Assembly (NCBI GenBank): GCA_020796225.1
Contig: CM036755.1
Location: 19,028,817-19,092,816 of the forward strand
Direction: 5' to 3'
DNA: 64,000 nt
Source: Arion vulgaris
Taxonomy: Eukaryota > Mollusca > Gastropoda > Stylommatophora > Arionidae
Position 1 is the first letter of the stretch, and every line of letters begins with the position of its first letter. Shown here piece after piece: positions 12,490 to 22,497 of this stretch. A program made the translations under genes and the position numbers. The notes under the pieces are model-generated. The model worked only from the letters and a program-made list of their open reading frames with translations, had not been told where the DNA came from and did no database searches.

Positions 12490-12975
12490 AATGGAAAAAA
12501 AGTACAAACACAAGGTTTCGCGTAACAGACAAATGATTGGCAAACCGACGGAGAAGATCATTAATGTCTTTGAATGCAGATGTTACAGAAGAGTACTTAG
12601 AATATCATGGACAGAGAAAAGAACAAATATTTCTGTTCTGCAACAGCTTGTATTAAAGAGAGTTGGCTATTAAAGAACATAAAATCAAGGAAAATTAAAT
12701 ATTTCGGACACATCAAACGACATGAGTGCCTGGAGAAGGCAATTTTAGAGGGAATGATGTCTGGAAGAAGAATGAGAGGAAGACGTAGAAGACGATGGGT
12801 GCAATATGTCATTGACGATCTGAGAATGACTGCTGCTGACGCCGGTCAACTTGCACAGAATAGAGAGTTTTCAGGACTGCTGTCATGGGAGCCAAGTTCC
12901 GGAAGGGACAAGCTATTTGATGATGATACAAAGGGTACAAGAGAAAACGGGATACAAAAATATCGTCCTTGAATG
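12490..12975 (+). pseudogene. LINE pol C-terminal relic
   Basis: Plus-strand frames carry FECRCYRRVLRISWTEKRTN, then IKYFGHIKRHECLEKAILEG and GRRRRRWVQYVIDDLRMTAAD, in the order of an RT-type LINE C-terminus. At least one frameshift lies near 12660. It faces the relic at 11690-12400 on the opposite strand. Confidence 0.8.
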
Positions 12976-13297
12976 AGACACAGAATAATGACATGGTTGG
13001 TGAGTAACCCTTGCTTGTGGGAAGGAACAAAACGGACTCAGCGAGAGCATCGTTTCTCAGCATTTTAGATAAGATCAAGAAATTGAGTTATCCCCTCTCT
13101 ATTTTCCTTATTTTAAAAATATTTTTGTCTTTGTTTTTATCAATCAAGTTAACCATTCTTTGTGACCTGTGTTTTTTGCGCCGAAAACGTAAGTATGTTG
13201 TGCGCATGTTCGTAGACACATACGACATGCAGGATAGGTGAATCCGATTAAAGAAATTTGGCTTGGTATTTTCCTTTTAGAGAAGCGTCTCTAGAAT

Positions 13298-13535
13298 GTT
13301 TTTTTTTCTTTGAACGCTCTATATCGGCCACTTGTTAACCACTCTTTGTGATCTGTATGTGATCCGAGCATAAGAGCGATTGTACATTGTGCTAGTTATG
13401 CGCTTACAAGTAGGTCAGCACGGCCCGATTTCTGCGACGATTTTTAATTACTAGGGTAGCTTTTCTAGGCCACTACTTCAGTCACCTCTTGCGATATACC
13501 TTGTAGGTCGCAGTGTTACTATTCTTTGCTCCATC
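13298..13535 (-). mobile_element. SINE family 7 copy
   Basis: Minus-oriented copy of a dispersed repeat with landmarks AAGCAAAGAATAGTACCA, TAAATAAAAAGCATCGCAGA, and a tail CGAAGAAGAAA. Other copies are at 14823, 17893, 22498, 49615, 55650 and 59462. The copy at 49615-49849 has a clean 10-bp target duplication, which supports retroposition. Confidence 0.7.
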
Positions 13536-13581
13536 AACACTCGGGCGCTAGAATGCTTCGATATATAGGACACCATGTACT

Positions 13582-13830
13582 GGGAATCCCTTGCACAAGA
13601 TCGCCAAATGTGGTGCTGTAACAACACAAGAGGAACTCACAAAGCTCAGAACCGCCGTACGTGCTAGGAATCCCTTGCACAAGATCGCCAAATGTGGTGC
13701 TGTAACAACACAAGAGGAACTCACAAAGCTCAGAACCGCCGTACGTGCTAGGAATCCCTTGCACAAGATCGCCAAATGTGGTGCTGTAACAACACAAGAG
13801 GAACTCGCAAAGCTCAGAATCGCCGTACTG
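13582..13830. repeat. 84-bp minisatellite, about 3 copies
   Basis: Copies start with GAATCCCTTGCACAAGATCG at about 13584, 13668 and 13752. The unit is a multiple of three, so a plus-strand frame stays open for 100 codons and repeats a 28-residue motif (HKIAKCGAVTTQEEL, then KLRTAVRAR). The frame has no ATG at its beginning. The first codon usable as a start in it is TTG, which is unlikely in an animal gene. Confidence 0.85.
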
Positions 13831-13889
13831 TTGAAGCGCAGAGAAAATGAGATGCGCCAAAAAACAGAACACCCACAACATGTTCAATC

Positions 13890-14165
13890 TTGATCATGTA
13901 TGCCCTACCTTTGGTAGGGGATTGTTTTCAAAGATTGGACCGTATAGTCAGACCCACTAACTAGTTAAGTAGTTTAAGTAGGTCATCGTATAGTCATCTC
14001 CGCACACACCAGAGAGGTGCAGAAGCACACGTTTAAGGCTGTTATCATCGCTTGCGATGGGACAGCTATTATTAATATTATTTATTATTACATTTATATC
14101 AGCCGTATTGTCATCAAGGGCGTCCATGCGTTAAGATAGGGGTGGGAAGTGCCACTCCTGGAAAA
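13890..14165. other. unassigned stretch
   Basis: No recognised feature apart from a short AT-rich run near 14070-14095. Confidence 0.4.
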
Positions 14166-14345
14166 TGGCTTTATGATCTTCTTCTTCTTTTGTCGTCACG
14201 CTGCTACCAGGTTGTTGCCCAGTGTCGTGGTTTTCTGTTTTTGTCTTGCGCTGTTCAGGTGGTTTGTGTGATTTTTATTTTTGCTCTTTGACAGGATTCT
14301 GCATCTAACCATCTTTTCCGTGGTCTTCCTCTTGCCTTCTTTACC
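14165..14345 (-). pseudogene. LINE 3'-end fragment holding the ancestral satellite unit
   Basis: Minus-strand translation gives RGRPRKRWLDAESCQRAKI followed by a degraded basic tail, the C-terminus of the LINE seen at 11690 and 26755. It contains one 32-bp stretch (14191-14222) equivalent to a single satellite unit, followed immediately by a second TGTCGT at 14223-14228. It shows what the locus looked like before expansion. Confidence 0.8.
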
Positions 14346-14822
14346 GATGTTCTATGATAACACAGTTTTATATGAATCTGATCTCTATTTCCGCATAGTA
14401 AACTACCAACTAAAATTGTTAAAATTCATTTTGCCCCTCCTGGAAACATTTCTATGGACACCCATGTTTAGCATGGTAAGTCTACAAGCTGAATTGCCAC
14501 AAATCTGTTTTACTTTCATGGTAGCAGTACAGGAGCATCACCCCTTAACAGAGTTTTGCCAAAACGTTGCAGCTGTGGTACAAAACCAAGCAGCTTTACT
14601 ACGTGTGCCTTGACTTCCGCCTACAGATGGGGATTTCCTCCAGCGTGCTTGTTGTTACCATTATCTCAGACACTTGCACAGTTTCTGTGATCGATATTTA
14701 GACATCGGTCAGGAGACTCATGAAGGCGCAGCCACGCTGAGATATTGCTGAGCATACTTGAACTCCATATGTTCTTCAGAATATCAAATGCTAATCTTAC
14801 CTTCTGTTTTCTAATCCCACCA
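14345..14822. other. unassigned stretch
   Basis: A plus-strand frame of 110 codons (14281-14613) crosses the LINE fragment boundary and resembles no family I know. I do not call it a gene. Confidence 0.35.
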
Positions 14823-15060
14823 GTGTGGTGCCGGGACCCGCAAGAGAAGCAAAGAATAGTATCCATGCGACCTACAAGGCATGTCGTAAGAGGCGAGGGA
14901 GCTACCCTAGTAAATAAAAAGCATCGCAGAAATCGGATATGCTGGCCTAATTGTAAGCGCATAACTGGCACAACGTACAATCACTCTTAGCCTCAGATCA
15001 CATACAAATCATAAAGAATGGTTAATAAGTGGTCGATATGGGGCGTCCAAAGAAGAAAAA
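14823..15060 (+). mobile_element. SINE family 7 copy
   Basis: Near full-length plus-oriented copy, from GTGTGGTGCCGGGACCCGCA to the tail CCAAAGAAGAAAAA. It includes the shared middle block CTAGTAAATAAAAAGCATCG. Confidence 0.75.
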
Positions 15061-15204
15061 GTATTCTAATAGTAACATCTTCATCTGTGCCATCTTGAAT
15101 TTGTCCGTAGATAATTACTTTTAACACTAGTCCAAACAAAACATGAACAAATATATTGAGATGTCAGTTTGACAAAACCTGCAATATTTTAAATAACTTT
15201 CATT

Positions 15205-15545
15205 TTCTTCATGCGTTCGCCTGCTAGGAATTCAGGCGTAGTCAGGACGCATGGTATGGTGCTTCTGAATTGATTTTTGCGTGAATGCCAGCTTTAAAAA
15301 AAAATCAATCTGTGTCCCATCAAGGATATGACAATGTAACTATCTTTATTTTGAGTCCTTCTAACGCTGGTTGGGGCATATGCCCTTAATCAACCCCCAT
15401 TTTCTGTGTGTTCGCCTACTATTAATTCAGAAGAAGTCTATGACTAATTTTTGCGTGAAAGCTTGGTTTCCTTGTCACAAGTGTCCCTCGTCAGTTCAAG
15501 ATTAGCCTTTACTACGACTTCAGAGGTACTTGTAACTTAGATCCC
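15205..15545 (+). mobile_element. repeat family 8, two partial copies
   Basis: Two adjacent degraded copies of a dispersed repeat with landmarks GAATTCAGGCGTAGTCAGGA, TGATTTTTGCGTGAA and ACTTCAGAGGTA. Related copies occur at 17218, 21140, 22200, 22745, 48160 and 48725. Confidence 0.55.
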
Positions 15546-15719
15546 CAAGTCAAGGATCACAGTTTTTCTGCAGTCCAACCATGTACCATTAGCACGCACA
15601 GAATTTTGGACCCAAAACCACGAAATTGGGTTCCACGGCAAGTGGTCACCTAGTGTAGTGTGTTATAAACTTCGCTATCAGTGACCGATTTGGATTCACC
15701 GGTCAGTTGTCTGGCCTAG
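15545..15719. other. unassigned stretch before a double hairpin
   Basis: No recognised gene or repeat. The final part (GTCAGTTGTCTGGCC) recurs at about 16107-16121. Confidence 0.35.
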
Positions 15720-15802
15720 TTATCTAGAGTTGGCTGTGCCTCAACACAGCCAACTCTAGATAAGTTTATAGTTGGCTCTGGCCTCAGCCAACTATAAACT
15801 TA
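15720..15802. repeat. two abutting perfect hairpins
   Basis: Hairpin 1 has 19-bp perfect arms (15720-15738 and 15745-15763, loop CCTCAA). Hairpin 2 has 17-bp perfect arms (15761-15777 and 15786-15802, loop of 8). Both stems contain AGTTGGCT and they share TAA at the junction. The first arm recurs without its partner at about 16123-16141. Confidence 0.9.
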
Positions 15803-16574
15803 TGGGCCTTCGGACTCGAGGAAAGAATTATGAGAAATCAGACCACAACTGCACCACGTGAACTCGCATTCAAATATTGGTGTATATAGAGGAATTCATT
15901 TTAAAAACCACACAAAATACTAAATCGAAGTTATATTATGCAACAAGTTAAGTTTAACAATAAGGAATATCAATATTATGAATATTTTTCACCAATAAAT
16001 AACCATAGACTCACAGAATTGAGTAAAATTGCAAAAAGCGTGAGTGTTCTATTAAACATCTGTAATTTCCAGCCCCCTTTCTGATCTAGGTCAGGGAATC
16101 CCTGGTCAGTTGTCTGGCCTAGTTATCTAGAGTTGGCTGTACCTCAACCAACCCATTCTATTTTTAGCTATCTCATACAGCTCCTTCCGTATATTGTTAA
16201 TCTCATTCTCCAAATAAGCTTTCCTCTCTTTCGCTTTCCCTGAAGGTTCCTTGGAAGGAACCCTTCTTGTTAATATTTTCTTTGAGTTTTCTTAAGGTGT
16301 GTTTTATCCAGCACCAGTGTAACAGATGTGTGTGTGTGAGAGATTAGACCAGCCACCATGACATACATTCATTGCTCCAAATTTTACTCCAATAGCTTTA
16401 ATGTGAGTAAGATTTTAAGAAAATAAACTATTTTTTTAAATAGTTTTTTTTTAAGCACACCCTATGAACACAATCTTCCCCTTTTTGCAATCATGTTTTA
16501 TTTTGTAACCATTCTACTGCCCCATATCCCAATTCATTGCTTTTTTCACTGGAGATATCAACATATTAACTATA
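15803..16574. other. mostly unassigned stretch
   Basis: Contains the second, unpaired copy of the hairpin-arm segment (about 16107-16150) and, at about 16168-16205, a single degraded relative of the 102-bp unit that is amplified at 56262-57173. No gene seen. Confidence 0.4.
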
Positions 16575-16985
16575 TTATATATGGCCTTTATCGTCTTTAC
16601 AGACGGTCAATTGGCAAGTGTTTTACTGTGACAACTTCTGAGTTTTCGCTTTTTCTCTTGTCGTTCAGCTCATACATAAGTCTCTTCTCAAAGACTCTGT
16701 GCCCTTTGGCTTTCCACACTACTCTATCATCAGCTAGTCTTTCCCATGTGCTGGGACCTATAGAAATGTTTTTCATTGAGGCTTTGCAGACATCTTTATA
16801 TCTGAGTAGTGGTCTGCCTGGTGCCTCTTCCCCTCCGAAAGTTCACAGAACATTTGTTTTGGTATGCAACAAGTTTCCATTCTTCTCACATGCCCCAACC
16901 ATCTTAGTAGTCTACTGCTGAGCATGCCCATGATGGAAAGCAGATTTGCACGTTGCAGTACTTCAGAGTTGGTTATCTTAATATA
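16575..16985 (-). pseudogene. LINE 3'-end relic
   Basis: Near reverse complement of the plus-strand LINE end at 27280-27765. The conserved block spans the KDVCKASMKNFSI and ERQERKRKL coding segments and the 3' UTR with AGTGTTTTACTGTGACAA. Inactive fragment. Confidence 0.8.
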
Positions 16986-17002
16986 TTAATACTTCTATTA
17001 TT

Positions 17003-17410
17003 GTGGGCGTCGGTAACTTAAGCGGTAGTGAGCTCGATTCCAACCTAAGTGTACCTGGTTCAAACTCTGAGACTGGCAGTTTGGAAGCAAATTTTTCGTA
17101 GGGATATTTGCGACGGTTAAAAAACCTCACTCTTCAGAAAGCAATGTCAAACTACTGAACGTATAAGTGGTTCCTACAAATTTGACGACTCGTTTACTGT
17201 GGTTGATGGCAACGTCCTTCCTCCTCTTCTGCACTTGATTCAGGCGTAGCCATGGCACCTTATGTGGCGCTTCTGACTGATTTTTGCGTGAAGGCCTGCT
17301 TACTATTTTATTGGTTTCCTCACCATACAGGCAGGCCTTCTCTGACATCAGAGGCAGCGACGTCCTGTAAAAGATATGCTGCCACAATTTTAATTGCCAT
17401 TTTCACTGTT
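17003..17410 (+). mobile_element. SINE family 3 copy interrupted by family 8
   Basis: The head is tRNA-like (CTTAAGCGGTAGTGAGCTCG, then a B-box-like GGTTCAAACTC), followed by the body landmark CAAACTACTGAACGTATAAG. At about 17218-17362 a family 8 copy interrupts it. Family 3 resumes with ACGTCCTGTAAAAGATATGC, and ACGTCC is present on both sides of the insert. Confidence 0.75.
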
Positions 17411-17508
17411 ATTATTGATCACCGTAGTATAGCATACATCACATGGTGCCTGCGTCTCTATAACCAACATTCATATGTGTCTGAATATATGCAAGTCTTA
17501 GACAGCAC

Positions 17509-17895
17509 TGGGCAAGGCAATATAACAGACTTGTGTGTGTGTGTGAGAGAGTCTGGACAGCACAGGGCAATACAATATAACAGACTTGTGTGTGTGTGTG
17601 TGTGAGAGTCTGGACAGCACTGGGCAAGACAATATAACAGACTTGTGTGTGTGTGTGTCTGAGAGAGTCTGGACAGCACTGGGCAAGGCAATATAACAGA
17701 CTTGTGTGTGTGTGTGTGTGAGAGAGTCTGGACAGCACAGGGCAATACAATATAACAGACTTGTGTGTGTGTGTGTGTGAGAGTCTGGACAGCACTGGGC
17801 AAGACAATATAACAGACTTGTGTGTGTGTGTGTCTGAGAGAGTCTGGACAGCACTGGACAAAACAATATAACAGACTTGTGTGTGTTTGTGTTAC
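17509..17895. repeat. about 60-bp minisatellite with TG runs
   Basis: Six to seven copies of a unit with GAGAGTCTGGACAGCACTGG, a (CA)ATATAACAGACT segment and a (TG)n run of variable length. A stray remnant after the nested SINEs (18684-18712, TGTCTGAGAGAGACCAGACA) shows that the array originally extended further right. Long minus-strand frames here are repeat artefacts. Confidence 0.9.
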
Positions 17896-18114
17896 GCCCA
17901 TGTGTGGTGCCGGGGCCCTAAGGAAGCAAAGAATAATACCAATGCGACCTACAACACATGTCGTAAAAGGCAACTGATGTAGGGGCCTAGGGAATCAACC
18001 CCAGTAAATAAAAGCATCGCAGAAATTGGACGTGCTGGCCTACTTGTAGGCACATAACTGGCAAACATACAATCACTCTTAGGCTGAGATCACATACAAA
18101 TCACACAGAGTGGT
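17893..18114 (+). mobile_element. SINE family 7 copy, split by a family 5 insertion
   Basis: Starts GTGTGGTGCCGGGGCCC and is interrupted at 18127-18646 by a family 5 element. It resumes at 18659-18683 with GATATAGAGCGTTTGAAGAA. It lies inside the TG-rich minisatellite. Confidence 0.85.
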
Positions 18115-18126
18115 TAACAAGTGGTT

Positions 18127-18646
18127 TTCTTTCTTCTGCATTCTCACTAGATTGGGATTTCGGATTCTCTAATAAAGGCAGCCATCTACCTCAGATTATC
18201 AGCCACGCCATGCAGTTTGTCTTGAACGCTGGTGTAAGTGGGCCACCTCTTTCTTCTCAAGTCTGCATACTGGGGAAGTTCTGTAGGATATAATTCCTAT
18301 GATTTCTGCTTCCCCATTTGTGCCGACCTCTTCAGCAGTAAGTTTTGGCCACCCTCGTGATGGTAGGTCTGACATTCTTACTGCGTGGCTATACCTCCGA
18401 GGCAGATTGGCGACCGTAGAATCCGTTATCTCATTCCTCATTGTGAGGGTCGTTGCACCATGTTATGCGCCTTACAGCCTGGTGCATTCGTTTTCTGCAA
18501 GCATTTGTTTCAGGTTAGCATTTCCTGGCGAACACATGCATCCGATTTCAGCAAAACCTCCTTAGTCGCCTCTTACGACATGCGTGGCAGGTAACAGTGG
18601 TTCTATTCTTTACACCCCAAATTTGGGCCCGGTAACCACTTGGGCG
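18127..18646 (-). mobile_element. SINE family 5 copy with 12-bp target duplication
   Basis: A 520-bp minus-oriented element. TAACAAGTGGTT flanks it on both sides (18115-18126 and 18647-18658). The head reads CGCCCAAGTGGTTACCGGGC and the tail ends in GCAGAAGAAAG. The 12-bp duplication is typical of LINE-mobilised SINEs. Confidence 0.85.
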
Positions 18647-18712
18647 TAACAAGTGGTTGATATAGAGCGTTTGAAGAAGAAGTGCGTGTGTGTCTGAGAG
18701 AGACCAGACAAA

Positions 18713-19000
18713 ACTGATTTCACTCAATGAACATTTCATCACAATCTGCATTAAGTTCCAATTTGTACAGAATTTATTCAAAAACTAGAAATAAACTGAT
18801 AGCATAGATTTACTTGATGTCAACAAGAACACATACGCCGCAACTGCTGCTTGCCCACAAATAATATGGTTCAACCTTGCAACAGCAATAATAAAACAAA
18901 CACATCACAAATTGTTGTGCGCACAACCGTATATAGATATATTAGTATATTTACAAAAGACCAAAATATTTTTAAAAATAAACTGCTAACATCAAAGAGG
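18713..19000. other. unassigned AT-rich stretch
   Basis: No recognised feature. Confidence 0.4.
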
Positions 19001-20060
19001 ACCTGGTCACGTCCCCCATGCATATATATCTTTCTATTTTTATTTTATCGGTGACTAGAGGATATCCAGGCAATCAGTGGCCATCCAGGACTTATACAGG
19101 GTGTTCAAGATAAAAGTAGCCTGATTGACAAATTAAAAGTTGCCAGTTACGCATTGCGTTTTGTCTATTAACTATTTAAACCGGTTCTGACTAGCACATC
19201 CTTTCGTCACATTGGTTCATCGTCCCTTCCCGCACCATAATTACATACCATCCCAAAACCTTGACCTATACTACATTATAATTGAACTTTTCATTTTCAT
19301 AAATATATGCCAGATTGGCTCCTTTGACAGGCTACTTTTATCTTGAACACTCGGTAGTTAGTAAGAACTTATGGGCGTCTGTAGCTAAACTCCTTGTGGA
19401 CTGAATGCCACACTATGTGGCTTTGGGTTGGACCATTTCTTACCAGGAGCCACAGAGCGTTTTTATCCTAAAACAAATGGCTTGTAAAAACAAGGCTTTT
19501 GTCCTGGTACACTAAGAGTTAAGCGGTAGTGAGCTCGATCACAACCCAATAGTACCTGGTCACGATCCCCATGCATACATATCTTTCTATTTTTATTTTA
19601 TCAGTGACTAGAGGCGGTTGAGGCAATCAGTGGTCATTCCATATGGCCAAGACGTATAGTTAGTAAGAACCTGTGGGCTTTTGTAGCTTAAGCGGTAGTG
19701 AGTTCGATCACAACCCAATAGTGCCTGGTCACTTCCCCTCACGCATGTATATCTTTTTCTTTTATCAGTGACTAGAGGTGGTCGAGGCATTTATTAACCA
19801 TTCAACCTGGCCATAGTTAGTAAGAACCGGTGGGCGTATGTAGCTTAAGCGGTAGTGAGCTTGATCACAACCCAATAGTGCCTGGTCATGTTCCCTATGC
19901 ATATACATCTTTTGCTTTTCATTTTGTTTGTGACTAGAGGCTGTCCAGGCAATCAGTGGTCATCCAGCCTGGCCAGGACTTATAGTTAGTAAGAACCTGT
20001 GGGCATTTGTGACTTAATCGGTAGTGAGCTTGATCACAACCCAATAGTACCTGGTTTCAC
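19000..20060. repeat. tandem array of 157-169-bp SINE-3 head plus flank units
   Basis: The landmark GCGGTAGTGAGC or its variant recurs at about 19521, 19690, 19847 and 20016, giving periods of 169, 157 and 169 bp. An earlier partial unit lies at about 19002-19096, before the MITE. Each unit joins the tRNA-like head of SINE family 3 to an unrelated segment (CTTTCTATTTTTATTTTATC, GTGACTAGAGG, CAATCAGTGGTCAT). The array therefore amplified a SINE head together with its flank. Confidence 0.85.
19097..19354. mobile_element. 258-bp mariner-like MITE with TA target duplication
   Basis: The left end CAGGGTGTTCAAGATAAAAG matches the reverse complement of the right end over 27 bp with about two mismatches. 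TA flanks both sides (19095-19096 and 19355-19356). Neighbouring array units carry the uninterrupted target ACTTATAGTTAGTAAG, so the insertion point is directly visible. The core is non-coding and AT-rich, so a Tc1/mariner-type transposase in trans is inferred. Confidence 0.88.
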
Positions 20061-20245
20061 GGCAGGCAGTTTAGAAGCAAATTTGTCCCCATGGATTTTT
20101 ACAAACTGTAAAAATAAGCCTCACGGTTCAGAAAGCAATGGCAAACTACTGAAAGTATAAGTGATGACTAGAAAATCAATGACTCATCATTTACTGTGGT
20201 TGTTGATGATGATGTCTTATAAAGGATATACCACAATTTTCATTT
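20000..20245 (+). mobile_element. SINE family 3 copy
   Basis: The last unit of the tandem array runs into a fuller family 3 body, with GGCAGTTTAGAAGCAAATTT, AAAGCAATGGCAAACTACTG and TACCACAATTTTCATTTC. Confidence 0.75.
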
Positions 20246-20597
20246 CATCACACCATGAAGGTATACTGTGTAAGATGTCAGGTCACTATTTAAAAAACAA
20301 AACAAAGGTACACAATGGCTGTTGTGGTCAGAATCACACAGACCACCTTTACTTCCCAGTGTTTCTATGCTACCAAATTGGAGTTCAGACAACCTAAGAG
20401 CTGTGATGTCTGAATAAAATTCTACTTCTGCAATGGAAATTTGACCCTTGGATCCTGCACTGATGAAGCAAGTGTATTAACCACTATGCTAAAGCAGCTC
20501 TATGAGGTTTACAAAGCAGAAACAAATTCTCACCACCGCACTCAGTGTGTAGCTAGTCTTTGCTGAATTTTAACCAAGACCACCATTCGGCTTAAAG
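20246..20597. other. unassigned stretch
   Basis: No recognised repeat or coding signal. Confidence 0.4.
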
Positions 20598-20835
20598 GGT
20601 TTTAAAGCCAAAGGATTGACTTCATTGCACTGGGTTTGATCCCATATGGTTCAGTCCCTCTCCCCAGAAATGGCACACCACCTGGCGAGTATTGCACAAA
20701 GCATGAATTCCGTAGCTCGGCAATAATCCAGGGGTCTCTGGAAAAACTGCCCCATAAACAGAACGACACAGTCTGGATTTGAACCCATGACCTTCGACTC
20801 ATAGGCAAATTTTCCCTTCATGACTAGACTATAGT
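20598..20835 (-). mobile_element. SINE family 2 copy
   Basis: Minus-oriented. The conserved body reads AAATGGCACACCACCTGGCG and AGTATTGCACAAAGCATGAA, followed by a tRNA-like head with an altered B box (TGGATTTGAACCCATGACCT on the plus strand). Other copies are at 24384, 33812, 42565, 49979 and 57536. Confidence 0.8.
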
Positions 20836-20922
20836 AAGAAGCAGTGGTTATCAAATCTGGTGACGTTTTAAATAGCAGTAACAAGCTCTCAAGTTTTGCA
20901 GCCATTCTTAGTAGGGTACCCC

Positions 20923-21253
20923 ATGATCACATTGTGAGAACCATCTCAGTTTAAACAATTCATGAAACAAACATACATAGCCTAATTTTTTTCATACAAA
21001 AATTGTAAGTATAATCATAATAATACTGTTCTATATTTAGCATGAGTAAGCTTATCAGGCAAGTTCTAACTGCCAGAGACAAGATATTGACAATTTTCTA
21101 TCTTTCATCACAAAATGTTGATCTAAACTGGGTCTCTTCTTCTCGCTTTCCGCTATGAATTCAGGACGTAGCCAGGACACTTTATGACGTTTCTTACTGA
21201 TTTTTGTGCGAAAACCTGCTTTCCTTATTATCAGTGTTCCCCTCCATACAGGT
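20923..21253. repeat. 331-bp segment, source or sister of the copy at 22527
   Basis: Nearly identical over its whole length to 22527-22856, 1.6 kb away in direct orientation. It ends in a family 8 repeat (GTTTCTTACTGATTTTTGTG). Confidence 0.85.
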
Positions 21254-21290
21254 GTACCTTACCTTCTGCGACTTCAAAGGTATAAACTAC
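21140..21290 (+). mobile_element. repeat family 8 copy
   Basis: Contains CGCTATGAATTCAGGACGTA, GATTTTTGTGCGAAAACCTG and TCTGCGACTTCAAAGG, in family order. Confidence 0.6.
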
Positions 21291-21411
21291 ATATATTTTC
21301 TTAATTTCCTATCAACACAAGAGTTTAGATCAATCATAATTAATTCAATTTGATAAATATTTATAGAATTCTGGTATATGAGCCAGAAACAAAACAATGT
21401 CAAGGTAATAA

Positions 21412-21716
21412 ATGGACTATTTGACGTAGTAATTTTTTGTAAATATTTGAACAAATTCATTAGCTAATGCAACTATGGAAAACTTGGCATAGTAAATTTT
21501 GGTAAATATTTGAACAATTTCATTAGCTAATGCAACTATGGACTACTAGGCGTAGTAAATTGTTGTAAATATTTGAACAATTTTATTAGCTAATGCAACT
21601 ATGGACTACTTGGCATAGTAAATTTTGGTAAATATTTGAACAATTTCATTAGCTAATGCAACTATGGACTACTTGGCATGGTAAATATTTGAACAATTTC
21701 ATTGGCTAATGCAACT
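21412..21716. repeat. about 62-bp minisatellite, 5 copies
   Basis: The unit contains GGACTACTTGGCATAGTAAA, TTTTGGTAAATATTTGAACA, and ATTTCATTAGCTAATGCAAC. The last copy has lost part of its middle. Confidence 0.9.
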
Positions 21717-21721
21717 AAAAG

Positions 21722-21950
21722 TGAGCGTCTATGGCTAAGTGGTAGTGAGCTTGATAACAACTCAATAGTACATGGTTCAAACTGCGTGGCGGGCAGTTTG
21801 TAAACAAATTTGCTCCTGTGGATTTTGCAAACAGTAATAATAGACCTCCCCGTTCAGAAAGCAATGGTAAACTACTGAACGTATAAGTGGTACATAGAAA
21901 ATCAACAACTCGTTTACTGTGTTGATAGCGACATCCCGTAAAGGATGTTG
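21722..21950 (+). mobile_element. SINE family 3 copy
   Basis: The head GGCTAAGTGGTAGTGAGCTT is followed by a B-box-like GGTTCAAACTG and the body AAACTACTGAACGTATAAG. The right flank again shows TTGTAAATATTTGAACAATT from the 62-bp unit, so the SINE sits within or at the edge of that array. Confidence 0.75.
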
Positions 21951-22199
21951 TAAATATTTGAACAATTTCATTTTCATTACCTAGGCCGAAAACTTTGGTT
22001 TTGGATGCGCTCGTCCTACATTAGGTGGGGCCAAACGCGGGTGCAATGTTCTAATCGTTCTTGGCAAATACTGTTTATATATCACAAAAAGAATGATCAA
22101 AATGGTTGAGAAGAACGAACGCAACAAACAAACACAAATTTTCGTTGGCTAATGCAACTAGTTATCAGAATTATATTGATGTATGTCATCCCTAATTGA

Positions 22200-22375
22200 A
22201 CCGATATTTTAAAAAAAAAATGCATCTCTGAAGTCGGCGAAGGCCTGCCTACATGGCGAGGAACACTAGTCAAATGGTAAAGCAGGCTTTCATGCAAAAA
22301 TCATTTCAGAAGCATCATATCAGGTGTCATGGCTAACGCCCGAATTCACAGCAAGTGAATGCAGAAGAAGAAAAA
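22200..22375 (-). mobile_element. repeat family 8 copy
   Basis: Reverse-oriented: AAGTCGGCGAAGGCCTGCCT, GCAAAAATCATTTCAGAAGC and GGCTAACGCCCGAATTCAC are the complements of family 8 landmarks. Confidence 0.55.
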
Positions 22376-22497
22376 AAAATGTCATTACTTTGTGCAACTG
22401 CGAAGGCTTCAATATGTTCCTGTACTATTATTTTGAATTCAGTAAGATAAATGTGACAATATGTTGTCAGTTTTAAAAAATATATTCAAGATTCACT

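Noticed and set aside
16493..16921. 142-codon plus-strand frame with hydrophobic start
   Set aside because: It is the antisense of a LINE 3' end that also occurs, inverted, at 27280-27765.
17439..17973. Minus-strand frames with THTHT and CPVLSRLS repeats
   Set aside because: Translations of a TG-rich minisatellite.
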